DNA of 64,000 nt, taken from Polaribacter sp. NJDZ03. Its GTDB lineage: Bacteria; Bacteroidota; Bacteroidia; Flavobacteriales; Flavobacteriaceae. The position numbers and the translations under genes are program-made. The notes below the pieces were generated by a model, which had not been told where the DNA came from, made no database searches, and was given only the letters and a program-made list of their open reading frames with translations. Location of the stretch: assembly GCF_019263805.1 (NCBI RefSeq), contig NZ_CP079195.1, positions 1,831,001 through 1,895,000 on the forward strand. The letters run 5' to 3'. Each line of letters starts with the position of its first letter. The stretch's first letter is position 1. Shown one piece after another: positions 18,196 to 27,200 of this stretch.

Positions 18196-19443
18196 CTACT
18201 TGATAAAACCTACTCCTACTGTATTATTTGTTTTTGGGTTGATTAAGATAAACGACCCGTTTGATTTATTATTCTTATAAGAGTCAAAAGCTAATGGTTT
18301 ACTTAACTTTAACTGAATATCTCCTATTTGATTTAAAACTAATTCTGACGGATTTTCTTCTATCCCAGAAAAATCTGTTTTTATAATACTAGACAATTTT
18401 GTGATTTTTGCTTGCGCATCATTTACACCATGCTTAATATAATATTTTTGTGATGCTTGTAAAGGCTCTTTGTCCATCCAACAAATAGTTGCTGTTAATT
18501 CTTTAGCAACTGTTGGCTCTTCATTTACTTTTACTAACATATCTCCTCTACTTACATTTACGTTATCTTCTAACGTAATGGTAACAGAACTTCCTCTTTT
18601 TGCTTCTTGAAATTCTTTATCGAAGAAATTAATTGTCTTAATTTTAGATTTTGTTTGCGATGGTAACACAGCAACCTCATCTCCAACAGCTAAATCTCCA
18701 CCATACAATTTACCCGCATATCCTCTAAAATCGTGATATTCTTCTGTTTTAGGTCTAATTACAGTTTGTACAGGAAAACGAACTTGAGAAGCATCATCAA
18801 TATCTTCTATATCTAATTTTTCTAAGTGATGCATTAAAGTTTCTCCTTTATACCAAGGCGTATTTTCAGATCTATTTACAACATTATCTCCTTGTAAAGC
18901 AGACATTGGTATAAACGTTAAATTCTGACCTTTATATTCACTTTTACTTGCTAAATATTCAATCTCTGCTTTAATGGTATTGTATTTTTCTTCAGAAAAA
19001 TCTACTAAATCCATTTTATTTATAGCAATTACTACATCTTTAATTCTCAATAAATTATTGATAAAAAAGTGTCTGTAAGTTTGCTCTATAACTCCGTTTC
19101 TTGCATCAATTAAAACAATAGAAGCTTGTGCTGTTGATGCACCAGTAACCATGTTTCTTGTATATTCAATATGCCCTGGAGTATCTGCAATAATGAAACT
19201 TTTTGAAGGTGTAGAAAAATAAATATGTGCAACATCAATAGTAATTCCTTGTTCGCGTTCTGCAACTAAACCATCGGTTGCTAAAGAGAAATCTAAATAG
19301 TCAAAACCACGTTGTCTACTTTTTTCTTCTATCGCTTCTAACTTATCGTCTGTCAATGATTTTGTATCGTATAAAATACGACCAATTAAGGTACTCTTAC
19401 CATCATCTACACTTCCTGCTGTTGCTATTTTTAGTACTTTCAT
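18196..19443 (-). CDS. cysN: Sulfate adenylyltransferase, GTPase subunit
   Basis: 415 aa. GTPase motifs are present in order: G1 GSVDDGKS (10-17), G3 DTPGH (about 88-92), and G4 NKMD (about 143-146), followed by EF-Tu-like beta-barrel domains. The protein ends where an APS kinase domain would begin in CysNC fusions, so it is CysN only. With CysD it activates sulfate to adenosine phosphosulfate, driven by GTP hydrolysis. Confidence 0.94.
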   Translation of the reverse strand: MKVLKIATAGSVDDGKSTLIGRILYDTKSLTDDKLEAIEEKSRQRGFDYLDFSLATDGLVAEREQGITIDVAHIYFSTPSKSFIIADTPGHIEYTRNMVTGASTAQASIVLIDARNGVIEQTYRHFFINNLLRIKDVVIAINKMDLVDFSEEKYNTIKAEIEYLASKSEYKGQNLTFIPMSALQGDNVVNRSENTPWYKGETLMHHLEKLDIEDIDDASQVRFPVQTVIRPKTEEYHDFRGYAGKLYGGDLAVGDEVAVLPSQTKSKIKTINFFDKEFQEAKRGSSVTITLEDNVNVSRGDMLVKVNEEPTVAKELTATICWMDKEPLQASQKYYIKHGVNDAQAKITKLSSIIKTDFSGIEENPSELVLNQIGDIQLKLSKPLAFDSYKNNKSNGSFILINPKTNNTVGVGFIK

Positions 19444-19546
19444 TCTTATGAGCTGTTCGCTATTAGCCTTTGGCTTTTAGCTTAATTTGTATTCATTTTT
19501 AATACTTACAAAGCGATTAAATTTTGTAAGGTGTTTGCAAATAGTT

Positions 19547-19627
19547 GCGTTAGGGATTGAAACGACATCCTTTTTTTGATTTTTTTTCAAAAAAAGATAT
19601 AGTGGAAAGCCTGTTAAAACGCCCAAA
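19547..19627 (+). repeat. Dispersed intergenic element, copy 2
   Basis: Plus-strand blocks GCGTTAGGGATTGAAACG, a central hairpin TTTTTTTGA...TCAAAAAAA followed by GATATAGT, and ACGCCCAAA. It matches copy 1 (6333-6464, opposite strand) in order and spacing of the conserved blocks. It lies between cysN and cysD. Confidence 0.6.
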
Positions 19628-19632
19628 GTATT

Positions 19633-20538
19633 CTAAAAATACCCTTGTTGTTTACGTTTTTCCATTGCTGCTTCAGATCGTTTATCATCTATTCTTGCGC
19701 CTCTTTCTGAAATTGAAGAATCTCTAATTTCTTCTACAACTTTTGCTATATCGACTGCGTCGGATAAAACTGCTGCCGTACAACTCATATCTCCTACGGT
19801 TCTAAAACGAACCATTCTTTCTTCTACTACTTCTTCTTTATCTCTAAAAACAACTTCATCATCTGCAGACCAAATCATTCCGTCTCTCACAAAAATATTT
19901 CTTTTGTGTGCAAAATAGATTGAAGGAATTTCGATGTTTTCTTGTTCTATATAAGACCAAACGTCTAATTCTGTCCAATTAGAAATTGGAAAAACACGTA
20001 CATTCTGACCTAAATCTATTCGTCCGTTTAACATATCGAATACCTCTGGACGTTGGTTTTTCTCATCCCACTGACCAAAATCATCTCTTACAGAAAAGAT
20101 TCTTTCTTTTGCTCTTGCTTTTTCTTCATCTCTTCTTGCTCCACCAATACATGCATCAAAACCAAACTCCTCAATAGCGTCTAACAACGTTTCTGTTTGC
20201 AACATATTTCTACTTGCATATCTACCAGTTTCTTCTTTTACTCTACCAGAATCTATATTGTCTTGTACATTTCTTACAATTAACTCGACACCTAATTCTT
20301 TTGCTAAACGATCTCTAAATTCTATTGTTTCAGGAAAGTTATGACCTGTATCGATATGCATTAAAGGGAAAGGAATTTTTGCTGGATAGAATGCTTTTTG
20401 TGCCAAACGCACTAAAGTTATACTGTCTTTTCCACCAGAGAATAATAAAACAGGTTTTTCGAACTGCGCTACTACTTCTCTAAATATAAAAATTGCTTCA
20501 CTTTCTAAAGCATCTACTTGTATTATATTGTTACTCAT
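19633..20538 (-). CDS. cysD: Sulfate adenylyltransferase, catalytic subunit
   Basis: 301 aa. The PP-loop for ATP pyrophosphate binding is SGGKDS at 34-39 and the family segments HIDTGHNFPET and GGARRDEEKARAKER follow. The length is the normal one for CysD. It forms APS from sulfate and ATP together with CysN, from which it is separated by a 189-base spacer containing a dispersed repeat. Confidence 0.95.
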   Translation of the reverse strand: MSNNIIQVDALESEAIFIFREVVAQFEKPVLLFSGGKDSITLVRLAQKAFYPAKIPFPLMHIDTGHNFPETIEFRDRLAKELGVELIVRNVQDNIDSGRVKEETGRYASRNMLQTETLLDAIEEFGFDACIGGARRDEEKARAKERIFSVRDDFGQWDEKNQRPEVFDMLNGRIDLGQNVRVFPISNWTELDVWSYIEQENIEIPSIYFAHKRNIFVRDGMIWSADDEVVFRDKEEVVEERMVRFRTVGDMSCTAAVLSDAVDIAKVVEEIRDSSISERGARIDDKRSEAAMEKRKQQGYF

Positions 20539-20589
20539 AATAATTTTGTCTTGGTTCTTGGTTCTAACAGCGAAGCGGTCTTAAATATT

Positions 20590-21216
20590 TTATGAATGTA
20601 AACCACATTCGCGGTTACTTTCTACTTTTGTTGGATCGAAATAGGTAAACTCATTTGGTAGATTTTGTTCTACTAAATAAGCATCTAACTCTTCATCTGT
20701 CCAGTTATAAAACGGACTCACTTTTACGACACCGTCTTTACTTTGAGAAACAATATCTATACTGTTTCTAAATGCAGTTTGACCTTTTCTTAAGTTTGTA
20801 AACCAAACATCTGGTTGATGTTCTTTCATAGCTCTAGAAAAAGGCTCTAACTTAACTTGCTCTGTAAACAAAACATGTTTAGGATCTTCTACAGAAGGCA
20901 CTCCTAAAACAACGTTTCTATGAGCTGCCGTTTGTTTTGGTGTATATAAATGAATGTTTAAATTCAGTTTTCCTATAATTTCTTCTGCATGTTTGTACGT
21001 CTGCATCGTATTGTAACCGGTATCGCACCAAATTACTTTAATATCTTTTTGTACATCTGTAACTGCTTTTAAAATAGCTACTTCATATGGTCTGAAGTTT
21101 GTTGTTATTACAGGATTTTTGGCAAAAGAAATAGCCCAAGCTATTATTTCTGCTGGACTTTTACCTTTTAATTCTTCGTTAACTTGTGCTAAGTTTAAAC
21201 TCATTATTTTCCCCAT
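20590..21216 (-). CDS. cysH: Phosphoadenylyl-sulfate (PAPS/APS) reductase
   Basis: 208 aa. The C-terminal catalytic motif ECGLH (203-207) supplies the reactive Cys204. The two paired-Cys motifs (CC and CxxC) that bind the 4Fe-4S cluster of APS reductases are missing; the only other cysteine visible is in IWCDTGYN. By family knowledge that points to a thioredoxin-dependent PAPS reductase, although no APS kinase gene is in the window. Start at ATG 21216 overlaps the end of the DUF2061 gene; an internal ATG (MSLNLAQ, four codons in) is also possible. Confidence 0.9.
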   Translation of the reverse strand: MGKIMSLNLAQVNEELKGKSPAEIIAWAISFAKNPVITTNFRPYEVAILKAVTDVQKDIKVIWCDTGYNTMQTYKHAEEIIGKLNLNIHLYTPKQTAAHRNVVLGVPSVEDPKHVLFTEQVKLEPFSRAMKEHQPDVWFTNLRKGQTAFRNSIDIVSQSKDGVVKVSPFYNWTDEELDAYLVEQNLPNEFTYFDPTKVESNRECGLHS

Positions 21217-21467
21217 TTTACTTTATTCCATACTCGCTCGTGAAAGAAGTATAAAACTAATTTTGTTAAAAAATCTACCGAAGCAATTGATGCTGCCAAT
21301 GTAAACTCACCGGTTACATAATAAGATACCACTAAAGTATCTACAGTACCAACAACTCTCCAGCTTAATGCTTTTAGCACACTTCGTAAAGGTTTTTCTG
21401 AAGACTTATCTTCTTCAAAACCTTTACTCTGTGCTTTTTTGCTAAAAATGATTTGGTCTAAAATCAT
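21204..21467 (-). CDS. DUF2061 small membrane protein
   Basis: 87 aa. Residues from about 28 onward fit the DUF2061 pattern: LRSVLKALSWRVVGTVDTLV, then two hydrophobic segments and FFHERVWNKVKW at the end. It is the first gene of the sulfate assimilation operon and overlaps cysH by 13 bases. Such proteins are often found beside cysteine genes in Bacteroidota; the biochemical role is not established. A membrane component related to sulfate handling is a guess. Confidence 0.85.
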   Translation of the reverse strand: MILDQIIFSKKAQSKGFEEDKSSEKPLRSVLKALSWRVVGTVDTLVVSYYVTGEFTLAASIASVDFLTKLVLYFFHERVWNKVKWGK

Positions 21468-21492
21468 AAAAAAAATTAATTCAAATAATTAT

Positions 21493-21510
21493 CCTACTAC
21501 TTTAGTAGGG
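21493..21510. promoter_or_regulatory. Putative Rrf2 operator at the cys operon promoter
   Basis: Inverted repeat CCTACTACTTTAGTAGGG, directly downstream of a TATGTTTG -7 element (21515-21522, minus strand), so it would cover the transcription start. A similar site lies upstream of the Rrf2 gene at 22131-22148. Confidence 0.65.
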
Positions 21511-21514
21511 TATG

Positions 21515-21522
21515 CAAACATA
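21515..21522 (-). promoter_or_regulatory. -7 element of the cys operon promoter
   Basis: TATGTTTG on the minus strand matches TAnnTTTG. It lies 48 bases upstream of the DUF2061 start codon and abuts the operator palindrome. Confidence 0.65.
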
Positions 21523-21683
21523 CTTCAAAACTTTCTAATAGGTCGAGAAAAATTGTTAATAATTTCTAAAACCCTACAGAATTAGTAGATTAATAAAAAA
21601 AAGGTGAAAAATTTAAGGATATTTCACTACTACAAGGTTATAGTGCTAAAATATTTTATATCAGTTTAAGAGAAAAATAGCTA

Positions 21684-22100
21684 TTAATTACAGCTACAAA
21701 GATCTGATAATGTAGTGTTTTTAAAAATTTGAAGTGAACTATCTCTAACCTGAATCATTAATTTATTAACTGCACAAAGGTTTTCGTCTGGGCAATCTGC
21801 ACACTTTTCATAGAAGTTTAAACTAACGCAAGGAATCATAGCAATAGGCCCTTCTAGAACCCGCATAATAGTTGTCATCTGGATATCTTTAGGCTCCATT
21901 AAAAGGTAGTAACCACCACCTTTTCCTTTTTTAGAGGCTAATAATCCGTTTTTACGAAGTGTTAACAAAATACTTTCTAAAAACTTTAAAGAAATGTTTT
22001 CACTTTCTGATATTATTGCAATAGAAACAGGTGTTTTATCCTTTTGCCTTGCTAGATATGTTAGCGCTTTAATACCGTATTTTGTTTTTTTAGATAGCAT
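21684..22100 (-). CDS. Rrf2-family transcriptional regulator
   Basis: 138 aa. The N-terminal winged helix begins MLSKKTKYGIKALTYLA, and the wing region has KGKGGGYYL, typical of Rrf2. Six cysteines cluster in the C-terminal half (C91, C100, C103, C109, C135, C137), enough to bind an Fe-S cluster as in IscR/NsrR-type members. It lies upstream of the sulfate assimilation operon on the same strand. Similar palindromes in front of this gene and of that operon suggest that it regulates both in response to sulfur or redox state; that is inference. Confidence 0.88.
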   Translation of the reverse strand: MLSKKTKYGIKALTYLARQKDKTPVSIAIISESENISLKFLESILLTLRKNGLLASKKGKGGGYYLLMEPKDIQMTTIMRVLEGPIAMIPCVSLNFYEKCADCPDENLCAVNKLMIQVRDSSLQIFKNTTLSDLCSCN

Positions 22101-22130
22101 AAAACAAAAATACGTAAATAAAAGTGATTA

Positions 22131-22148
22131 CTATAGTAAAATAGTAGG
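22131..22148. promoter_or_regulatory. Putative Rrf2 operator at its own promoter
   Basis: CTATAGTAAAATAGTAGG; on the other strand CCTACTATTTTACTATAG, which shares CCTACTAnTTTA with the site at 21493-21510. It lies 30-48 bases upstream of the regulator start. Confidence 0.55.
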
Positions 22149-22164
22149 ACACTCTTTTAGAGTA

Positions 22165-22195
22165 AAAAAAACACGAATTATAGAAATAGAAATTC
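22165..22195 (+). repeat. Left copy of island-flanking direct repeat
   Basis: 31 bases that match 35048-35078 at 29 positions: seven A, then CACGAATTATAGAAATAGAA and ATTC. It corresponds to one arm plus loop of the metZ terminator found at the right copy; the second arm is missing here. Confidence 0.7.
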
Positions 22196-22262
22196 AATAT
22201 TTTAATATTTTAATGCCATTTATACTTGTATCAACTATAAAAAGGCGCTTTATTATTTTTAA

Positions 22263-23312
22263 TTACTGAATTTTGATTTTATCTGATTTTTTTAGTTTTG
22301 ACAAAACTTCTGTGTAAACACCATCTGAAATACCAACTTTTACCTCAACAGTTTCGATAACATCATTTTCACCAATAAGTTCTATAAATGACTTTCTATT
22401 TCTAAAAATTATATTTTTCTCTTTAACACTTAATACATCTTCTTTATGTTGAAGCGTAAATTCTGCTAAACCAGTAAAACCAGGTTTAAGAGTAGAGATA
22501 GTATCTAAAACAATAGCACTTACTAAATAATAAAAACTTTCATCTTTCTTAATTAAAGGAATTAGCTCATTAACCCTTGCATTTACCAATTTATTATTTA
22601 GAGCCTTTATAGAAACACTAAAAGTATCTCCGATCTTAATATGAGAAATATCTGACTCTGTAATCTCAAATTCATACATAAAACTACTAGTGTTAACTAT
22701 TGTAGCAATCGTATTACCATCATTATACGTGTTTCTTTTTGTTACGTTTACTCCTTTTTTTACTAATACATTTAAAACCTCTCCATTAATAGTTGCTTTT
22801 ACAATATTTGGTGATGCATTAACATTTTTAGAAAACCCTTTTTGAGAAATATTGTAGTTATTTTGAGCATTAGAATTTTCGATTTTAGCAAAATTAAGTT
22901 CTAATGCTGTATTTTCAAATTCCATTCTTGATATTACTCCTTTATTAAATAAATTAGTATTTCTATTATGATTGATTATTTTTTGCTTTAAGTCTGTACT
23001 TGCAATTCTTAAAGCCTTTTTTGTTCTTTCTAATTCTTCAGGAATTGGAACAATTCTTAATTTTGCAATTTTATCTCCTACAGATACTTTGTCTCCACTC
23101 TTTATATAAATTGAATCAATAATGCCTGATATTTCTGGCTGAACCAATACCATTTCATAAGGTTTAAATTTACCCAAAAAGAAGTTGGTTTTACTAATGT
23201 CTCTATATTTAGGAGCTTCGTTAGGAATTGTTTTTTGTGTGTTTTTAAAAGTAATAACGGCAAACCCAGCCCCTATTAATAGTATTATAAAAAAAATGAT
23301 TCCTTTATTCAT
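22263..23312 (-). CDS. HlyD/RND-type periplasmic adaptor protein
   Basis: 349 aa. An N-terminal membrane anchor (residues about 4-22) is followed by a lipoyl-like half (IDSIYIKSGDKVSVGDKIAKL), a coiled-coil hairpin (about 95-150), the return lipoyl half (INGEVLNVLVKKGVNV) and a beta-barrel domain with KPGFTGLAEF. This is the layout of membrane-fusion proteins of tripartite exporters. It is the last gene of the peptide-export operon, eight bases after the FtsX-like permease. It would link the inner-membrane transporter to an outer-membrane channel, which is not encoded nearby. Confidence 0.85.
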   Translation of the reverse strand: MNKGIIFFIILLIGAGFAVITFKNTQKTIPNEAPKYRDISKTNFFLGKFKPYEMVLVQPEISGIIDSIYIKSGDKVSVGDKIAKLRIVPIPEELERTKKALRIASTDLKQKIINHNRNTNLFNKGVISRMEFENTALELNFAKIENSNAQNNYNISQKGFSKNVNASPNIVKATINGEVLNVLVKKGVNVTKRNTYNDGNTIATIVNTSSFMYEFEITESDISHIKIGDTFSVSIKALNNKLVNARVNELIPLIKKDESFYYLVSAIVLDTISTLKPGFTGLAEFTLQHKEDVLSVKEKNIIFRNRKSFIELIGENDVIETVEVKVGISDGVYTEVLSKLKKSDKIKIQ

Positions 23313-23319
23313 CTACGTA

Positions 23320-24546
23320 TTAATTGTTTAAAGTTCTTAATGCTTCTATTGGTAAAATTTCTGAAGCTTTTCTTGCAGGTATTATACCGGCAATACATCC
23401 TGACACTGTTAATAAAAATATTGCTGATAAAATAACATACTTGTTAATATCTAAAATTAGAAACTCGTTATTTCCACCACTAATTTCTATATATAAATTG
23501 ATAAGATATATTAAAAAGAACCCAACAATTAAGCCTATAACTCCAGAAACCACCGTAATTATTAAAGATTCTATTAAAACCATAATCTGAATTGAATTTG
23601 GTGTAGCTCCTAAAGCTTTTCGTATACCAAACTCCCCTATTCTATCTTTAACAATAACAGTCATTATATTAAAAATACTTAACATGCCACTTATTAAAAA
23701 AGAAATTCCGATAAACCATAAAAACAGATTTATAGCATTAAATAAAGTATTGAACGTTTTTAATGTATTTTCGATATTATTAAAAAAGAAAGCTGTTTTA
23801 TCTTTGGGGTTTATTCCTTTTTTTATTGATAAATAGACTTTAAGTGTTTTTTGAAATTCTTCTGTGTTAACTTTACTTTTTAACGATAAAATAAATTCAT
23901 TAAAACTTCTTTGAGTGCTTATATTTAATGCGTTTTCATAATGGATATAAGCATTGTAACCTGAGTTATTAAATAAGTTATCTTTTTCAATAACACCTAT
24001 AATTTTATAACCAACATTATTTAAAAAAACAATTCTACCTACACAATTAATATTATTGAAGAGATTTTTTGCAATTTCATAACCTAAAATAATATTTTTC
24101 CTACTACGATCTCTAGTATTAAAAACTCTTCCTTTATTTAATTTAAGTGTTTTTATATTGAAATATTTTTCATTAACACCTTTTAGAGAAAATCGATTAA
24201 TACTTTTTCTTTCTGAAGTAATTGCTGGTATTTTAACATCAACAACTGGTGATATATTCTCTATATAGTTAAAAGTAGAAGATATTTTTTTGATATCTAA
24301 AATATTAAAAGTAATTAAATCTCCTTTATTTACACTAATGTCTGATATAGAAGCTTCACCAGAAAAGACTTCAATTGTTTTAACCGTGTAATCCGAGAAA
24401 ATTTTTTTAACGCCATTTTGAAGGCCTTGACCAGTACCTACTAACAAAATTAACAACATAATTCCCCATGCCACTGTAATGCCAGCAATAATGCTTTTAT
24501 CTTTATTTTTATAGATAGCACTTAAAATCTCAGGTGTTCTAAACAT
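23320..24546 (-). CDS. FtsX/MacB-type ABC permease
   Basis: 408 aa. One N-terminal membrane segment (about 20-40), a large extracytoplasmic MacB-like domain (about 45-270) and three C-terminal membrane segments with the FtsX-family motif GEFGIRKALGATPNSI at about 305-320. This is the topology of MacB, LolC and FtsX permeases, which need a separate or fused LolD/MacB-type ATPase. None is encoded in this operon; the only ATPase is the one fused in the C39 exporter, which is of another ABC class. It may borrow an ATPase encoded elsewhere. Confidence 0.87.
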   Translation of the reverse strand: MFRTPEILSAIYKNKDKSIIAGITVAWGIMLLILLVGTGQGLQNGVKKIFSDYTVKTIEVFSGEASISDISVNKGDLITFNILDIKKISSTFNYIENISPVVDVKIPAITSERKSINRFSLKGVNEKYFNIKTLKLNKGRVFNTRDRSRKNIILGYEIAKNLFNNINCVGRIVFLNNVGYKIIGVIEKDNLFNNSGYNAYIHYENALNISTQRSFNEFILSLKSKVNTEEFQKTLKVYLSIKKGINPKDKTAFFFNNIENTLKTFNTLFNAINLFLWFIGISFLISGMLSIFNIMTVIVKDRIGEFGIRKALGATPNSIQIMVLIESLIITVVSGVIGLIVGFFLIYLINLYIEISGGNNEFLILDINKYVILSAIFLLTVSGCIAGIIPARKASEILPIEALRTLNN

Positions 24547-24553
24547 TTTAAGC

Positions 24554-26662
24554 CTATTTTAGTGAAATTATTTTATCCTTTAACAAATAAGTGTTTGCTA
24601 AATTATTAGAAGATAATTCTTCATTATGAGTAATAAAAAGAATTATCATATCTTTTTTAATCACATCTAGAATTTCTAAGATTCGATTTTGAGTAGCGAT
24701 ATCCATTGAAGCTGTTGCTTCATCTAAAATTAAAACTTTTGGTTTAAAAAACAGAGCCCTTGCTATAGCTATAATCTGTTTCTCTCCTCCAGAAGGCGTT
24801 ACACCTTCCTCTCCTAAAACTGTCCAATAAGAGTCTTTAAATTTTGAAAAAATATTTTCAATTTTTAGCTCATTTCTGCAAAAATCCATAACCTCATTAT
24901 CATCTTTTTTATCATTTAAAGATATGTTATATAAAATGTTTTCATTAAAAATTTTAATATTTTGAGGCACATAGGCTATTTGATTTCTCCATAGATTTGT
25001 TTCTATAGACTCAAGTAAATAGTTGTTATTTATTGTAATAGTACCTGTATTCTGCTTATAGAACTTTAATAAGAGTTGAGACAAGGTACTTTTTCCACTT
25101 CCGCTTTGGCCTTTAAGAAAAGTTATTTGTCCTTTATTTAAGGTTAAATTAGCTGCAGTTATTAGAAAATCTTGTCCTGGGTAAGAAAAAGATAAATTAT
25201 TGATAGAAATGGTCTGTATATCTTCAATTATTTTAGAATTAGAGCTTACTTTCTTTTCATCAATTTCATCACTTCTCTCTACAAAATCAAACATACGCTC
25301 AATAGCTATTTTACTTTCAAAAATTTCAAAGTTAAGCTGAACAATACCTTTCATTCCTTCAATAATCATAAATATCAATGAGATAATAGCTATTAAATCT
25401 CCAACCTCTAAAACTCTATTAAAGACTAACAAAACAGCATATGCAATTCCAGAAGCGCTAATAATTGTACTACAAATTTCAATTAAAGTACCTTGATTGA
25501 TTTCATATTTAAATAGACTTAATATTGAATTCTGAAAAGACTTATAAAAGCTTGCATTTTTTTTAAAGTAAAAGCTTTCTTTATTAAATACTTTTATAGT
25601 TTCTATTCCACTTATTGTATCGATATAATTAGACTCGGTTTGAGCATAATCATTAAACATTTTATGTTGAAGTTTCTTTATTTTCTTATTAAAAAGCCAA
25701 GAACAGAGATAAAGGATAGGAAAAGAGGCTAAGACTATTAATGCAACTTCTACTGAATAATAAATTAAAAAACCTACTGCTACAATTATCATAAAAAACT
25801 GAATAAAAGAATCGGCTATAATTGTTTTAATATTTTGCTGAATACGTTCTGTATCATTCATCCTAGCAATCATATCTCCTTGTCTTTTACTATCAAAAAA
25901 AACCTTAGGCATTTTTAATAATCGCTTAAAAAAGAAACGAAAAACACGAACGTTAAAATTGTAAGCTTGCTGAATTAAAACAACAGACCGAACATAATTT
26001 AGTGCTATTGTAATTAAAAGTAAGACAAACCATATAGTTAGTGTTTTAAATAGTAACGACAAACTTCTGGAAGGCAATACAACATCTATTAGTTTTTCTG
26101 TAAAAACTAAAGTAGTCATATTTAGTAACGCAATAACAATCCCTAAAAACACAGCAGAAATATAATATGACGCGTCTTTTTTCATCATATTTAAAACCCA
26201 GTTCAAATATCCTTTACCTGACGTTTTTAACGAAACACCACCCTTTTCTTTCTTAACGATAAGGATATAACCATCTTTCCAGATTTCCAATAAATCTTCT
26301 TCAGAATACGTTACCAAACCAATGCCTGGATCTACAACTGTAAACCCCTTTTTTTCATGATAATCAAAACAAATTAAATAATGTAAAAAGCCATTAAGTT
26401 CAACATGAAGAAAAAATGGTTCTTTTATTTTTTTTATATCTTCAATACTAGCTTGATAAGCCTCTGACAACAAACCTACTTTTTCTGAAGCCTGAATTAA
26501 ACCTAACAATGAGGTGCCTTCAGAGTTTGTTCCGCTAATTTCTTTAAGATACTCTAAGTTTGCATCACCTCCGTAGTAACGGAGTGCCATCTTTAAACAG
26601 GCACAACCACAATCTTTTTGGTCATGTTGCAAAACAACATATTTCTTATACTTGTTCATCAA
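24554..26662 (-). CDS. Peptidase C39-containing ABC exporter (bacteriocin/GG-leader type)
   Basis: 702 aa with three parts. Residues 1-140 are a C39 cysteine peptidase with catalytic C18 (QHDQKDCGCAC, oxyanion Q12), H94 (FLHYLI) and D111 (VVDPG). About 165-450 is an ABC exporter membrane domain. About 485-702 is the ATPase, with Walker A GQSGSGKST, signature SGGEK and Walker B VLILDEATAS. Such proteins cut double-glycine leaders on the cytoplasmic side and export the core peptide. The three GG-leader peptides at 29421-30089 are the obvious substrates. It overlaps the thioredoxin-like gene by 17 bases. Confidence 0.95.
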   Translation of the reverse strand: MMNKYKKYVVLQHDQKDCGCACLKMALRYYGGDANLEYLKEISGTNSEGTSLLGLIQASEKVGLLSEAYQASIEDIKKIKEPFFLHVELNGFLHYLICFDYHEKKGFTVVDPGIGLVTYSEEDLLEIWKDGYILIVKKEKGGVSLKTSGKGYLNWVLNMMKKDASYYISAVFLGIVIALLNMTTLVFTEKLIDVVLPSRSLSLLFKTLTIWFVLLLITIALNYVRSVVLIQQAYNFNVRVFRFFFKRLLKMPKVFFDSKRQGDMIARMNDTERIQQNIKTIIADSFIQFFMIIVAVGFLIYYSVEVALIVLASFPILYLCSWLFNKKIKKLQHKMFNDYAQTESNYIDTISGIETIKVFNKESFYFKKNASFYKSFQNSILSLFKYEINQGTLIEICSTIISASGIAYAVLLVFNRVLEVGDLIAIISLIFMIIEGMKGIVQLNFEIFESKIAIERMFDFVERSDEIDEKKVSSNSKIIEDIQTISINNLSFSYPGQDFLITAANLTLNKGQITFLKGQSGSGKSTLSQLLLKFYKQNTGTITINNNYLLESIETNLWRNQIAYVPQNIKIFNENILYNISLNDKKDDNEVMDFCRNELKIENIFSKFKDSYWTVLGEEGVTPSGGEKQIIAIARALFFKPKVLILDEATASMDIATQNRILEILDVIKKDMIILFITHNEELSSNNLANTYLLKDKIISLK

Positions 26663-27200
26663 CTTGTGCCGCTTTAATATATCTTAAAATAGTTTTTACT
26701 GGCACATCATCATTAATTTTTTTGATAAGTTCCTGCTTTGTATTATAAATAAAATATGTAGGTGTAATAGATTCTTTAAAGAGTGCATAAAAATCTTCAG
26801 AACTACACTGTAAAAATTTAATGTTTGGAACAAGGTTTAAATTATGTCGCTTTTTATAAGCCTCAATTTTATCTTTTGAACTATAAGAAACGAACAAAAC
26901 CTGAGACTTTTCGTGAAACTTCTTAAAGGAACCAAAAACCTTACCAGATTTATTACAAAGACCACAATCCGGATCAAAATAAACCAAAACCAAACTCTTA
27001 TCTTTCTTTAAACTATATCTAGAATAAGGAATTGAATCAAGTGTAAAAAACTCAAATAAAGGAAGTTTAGTACTATTACTTTTAGTAAAAGTTGTTTTTT
27101 CTTTTTCTATTTCTTTTATGCTTAAAGCCTTGTGGGCAACTACAAAAATAATTGCAGACAAACCAAGAACTATTATACTAATTATTATTTTTCTCATCAT
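26646..27200 (-). CDS. Membrane-anchored thioredoxin-like (TlpA/redoxin) protein
   Basis: 184 aa. An N-terminal membrane anchor (about 4-24) is followed by a thioredoxin-fold domain with the active-site motif C79-G-L-C82 (FDPDCGLCNKSG) and a later cis-proline-like TPTYF. The domain would face the periplasm. It lies immediately before the C39 exporter in an operon whose presumed cargo peptides contain cysteines, so it may form or check disulfides in them; this link is inference. It overlaps its upstream neighbour by one base. Confidence 0.82.
   Translation of the reverse strand: MMRKIIISIIVLGLSAIIFVVAHKALSIKEIEKEKTTFTKSNSTKLPLFEFFTLDSIPYSRYSLKKDKSLVLVYFDPDCGLCNKSGKVFGSFKKFHEKSQVLFVSYSSKDKIEAYKKRHNLNLVPNIKFLQCSSEDFYALFKESITPTYFIYNTKQELIKKINDDVPVKTILRYIKAAQVDEQV

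Noticed and set aside
22163..22260. Short plus-strand frame 21994-22269 overlapping the Rrf2 gene
   Set aside because: It runs antisense through the DNA-binding part of the regulator and ends in AT-rich DNA; translation is low complexity.
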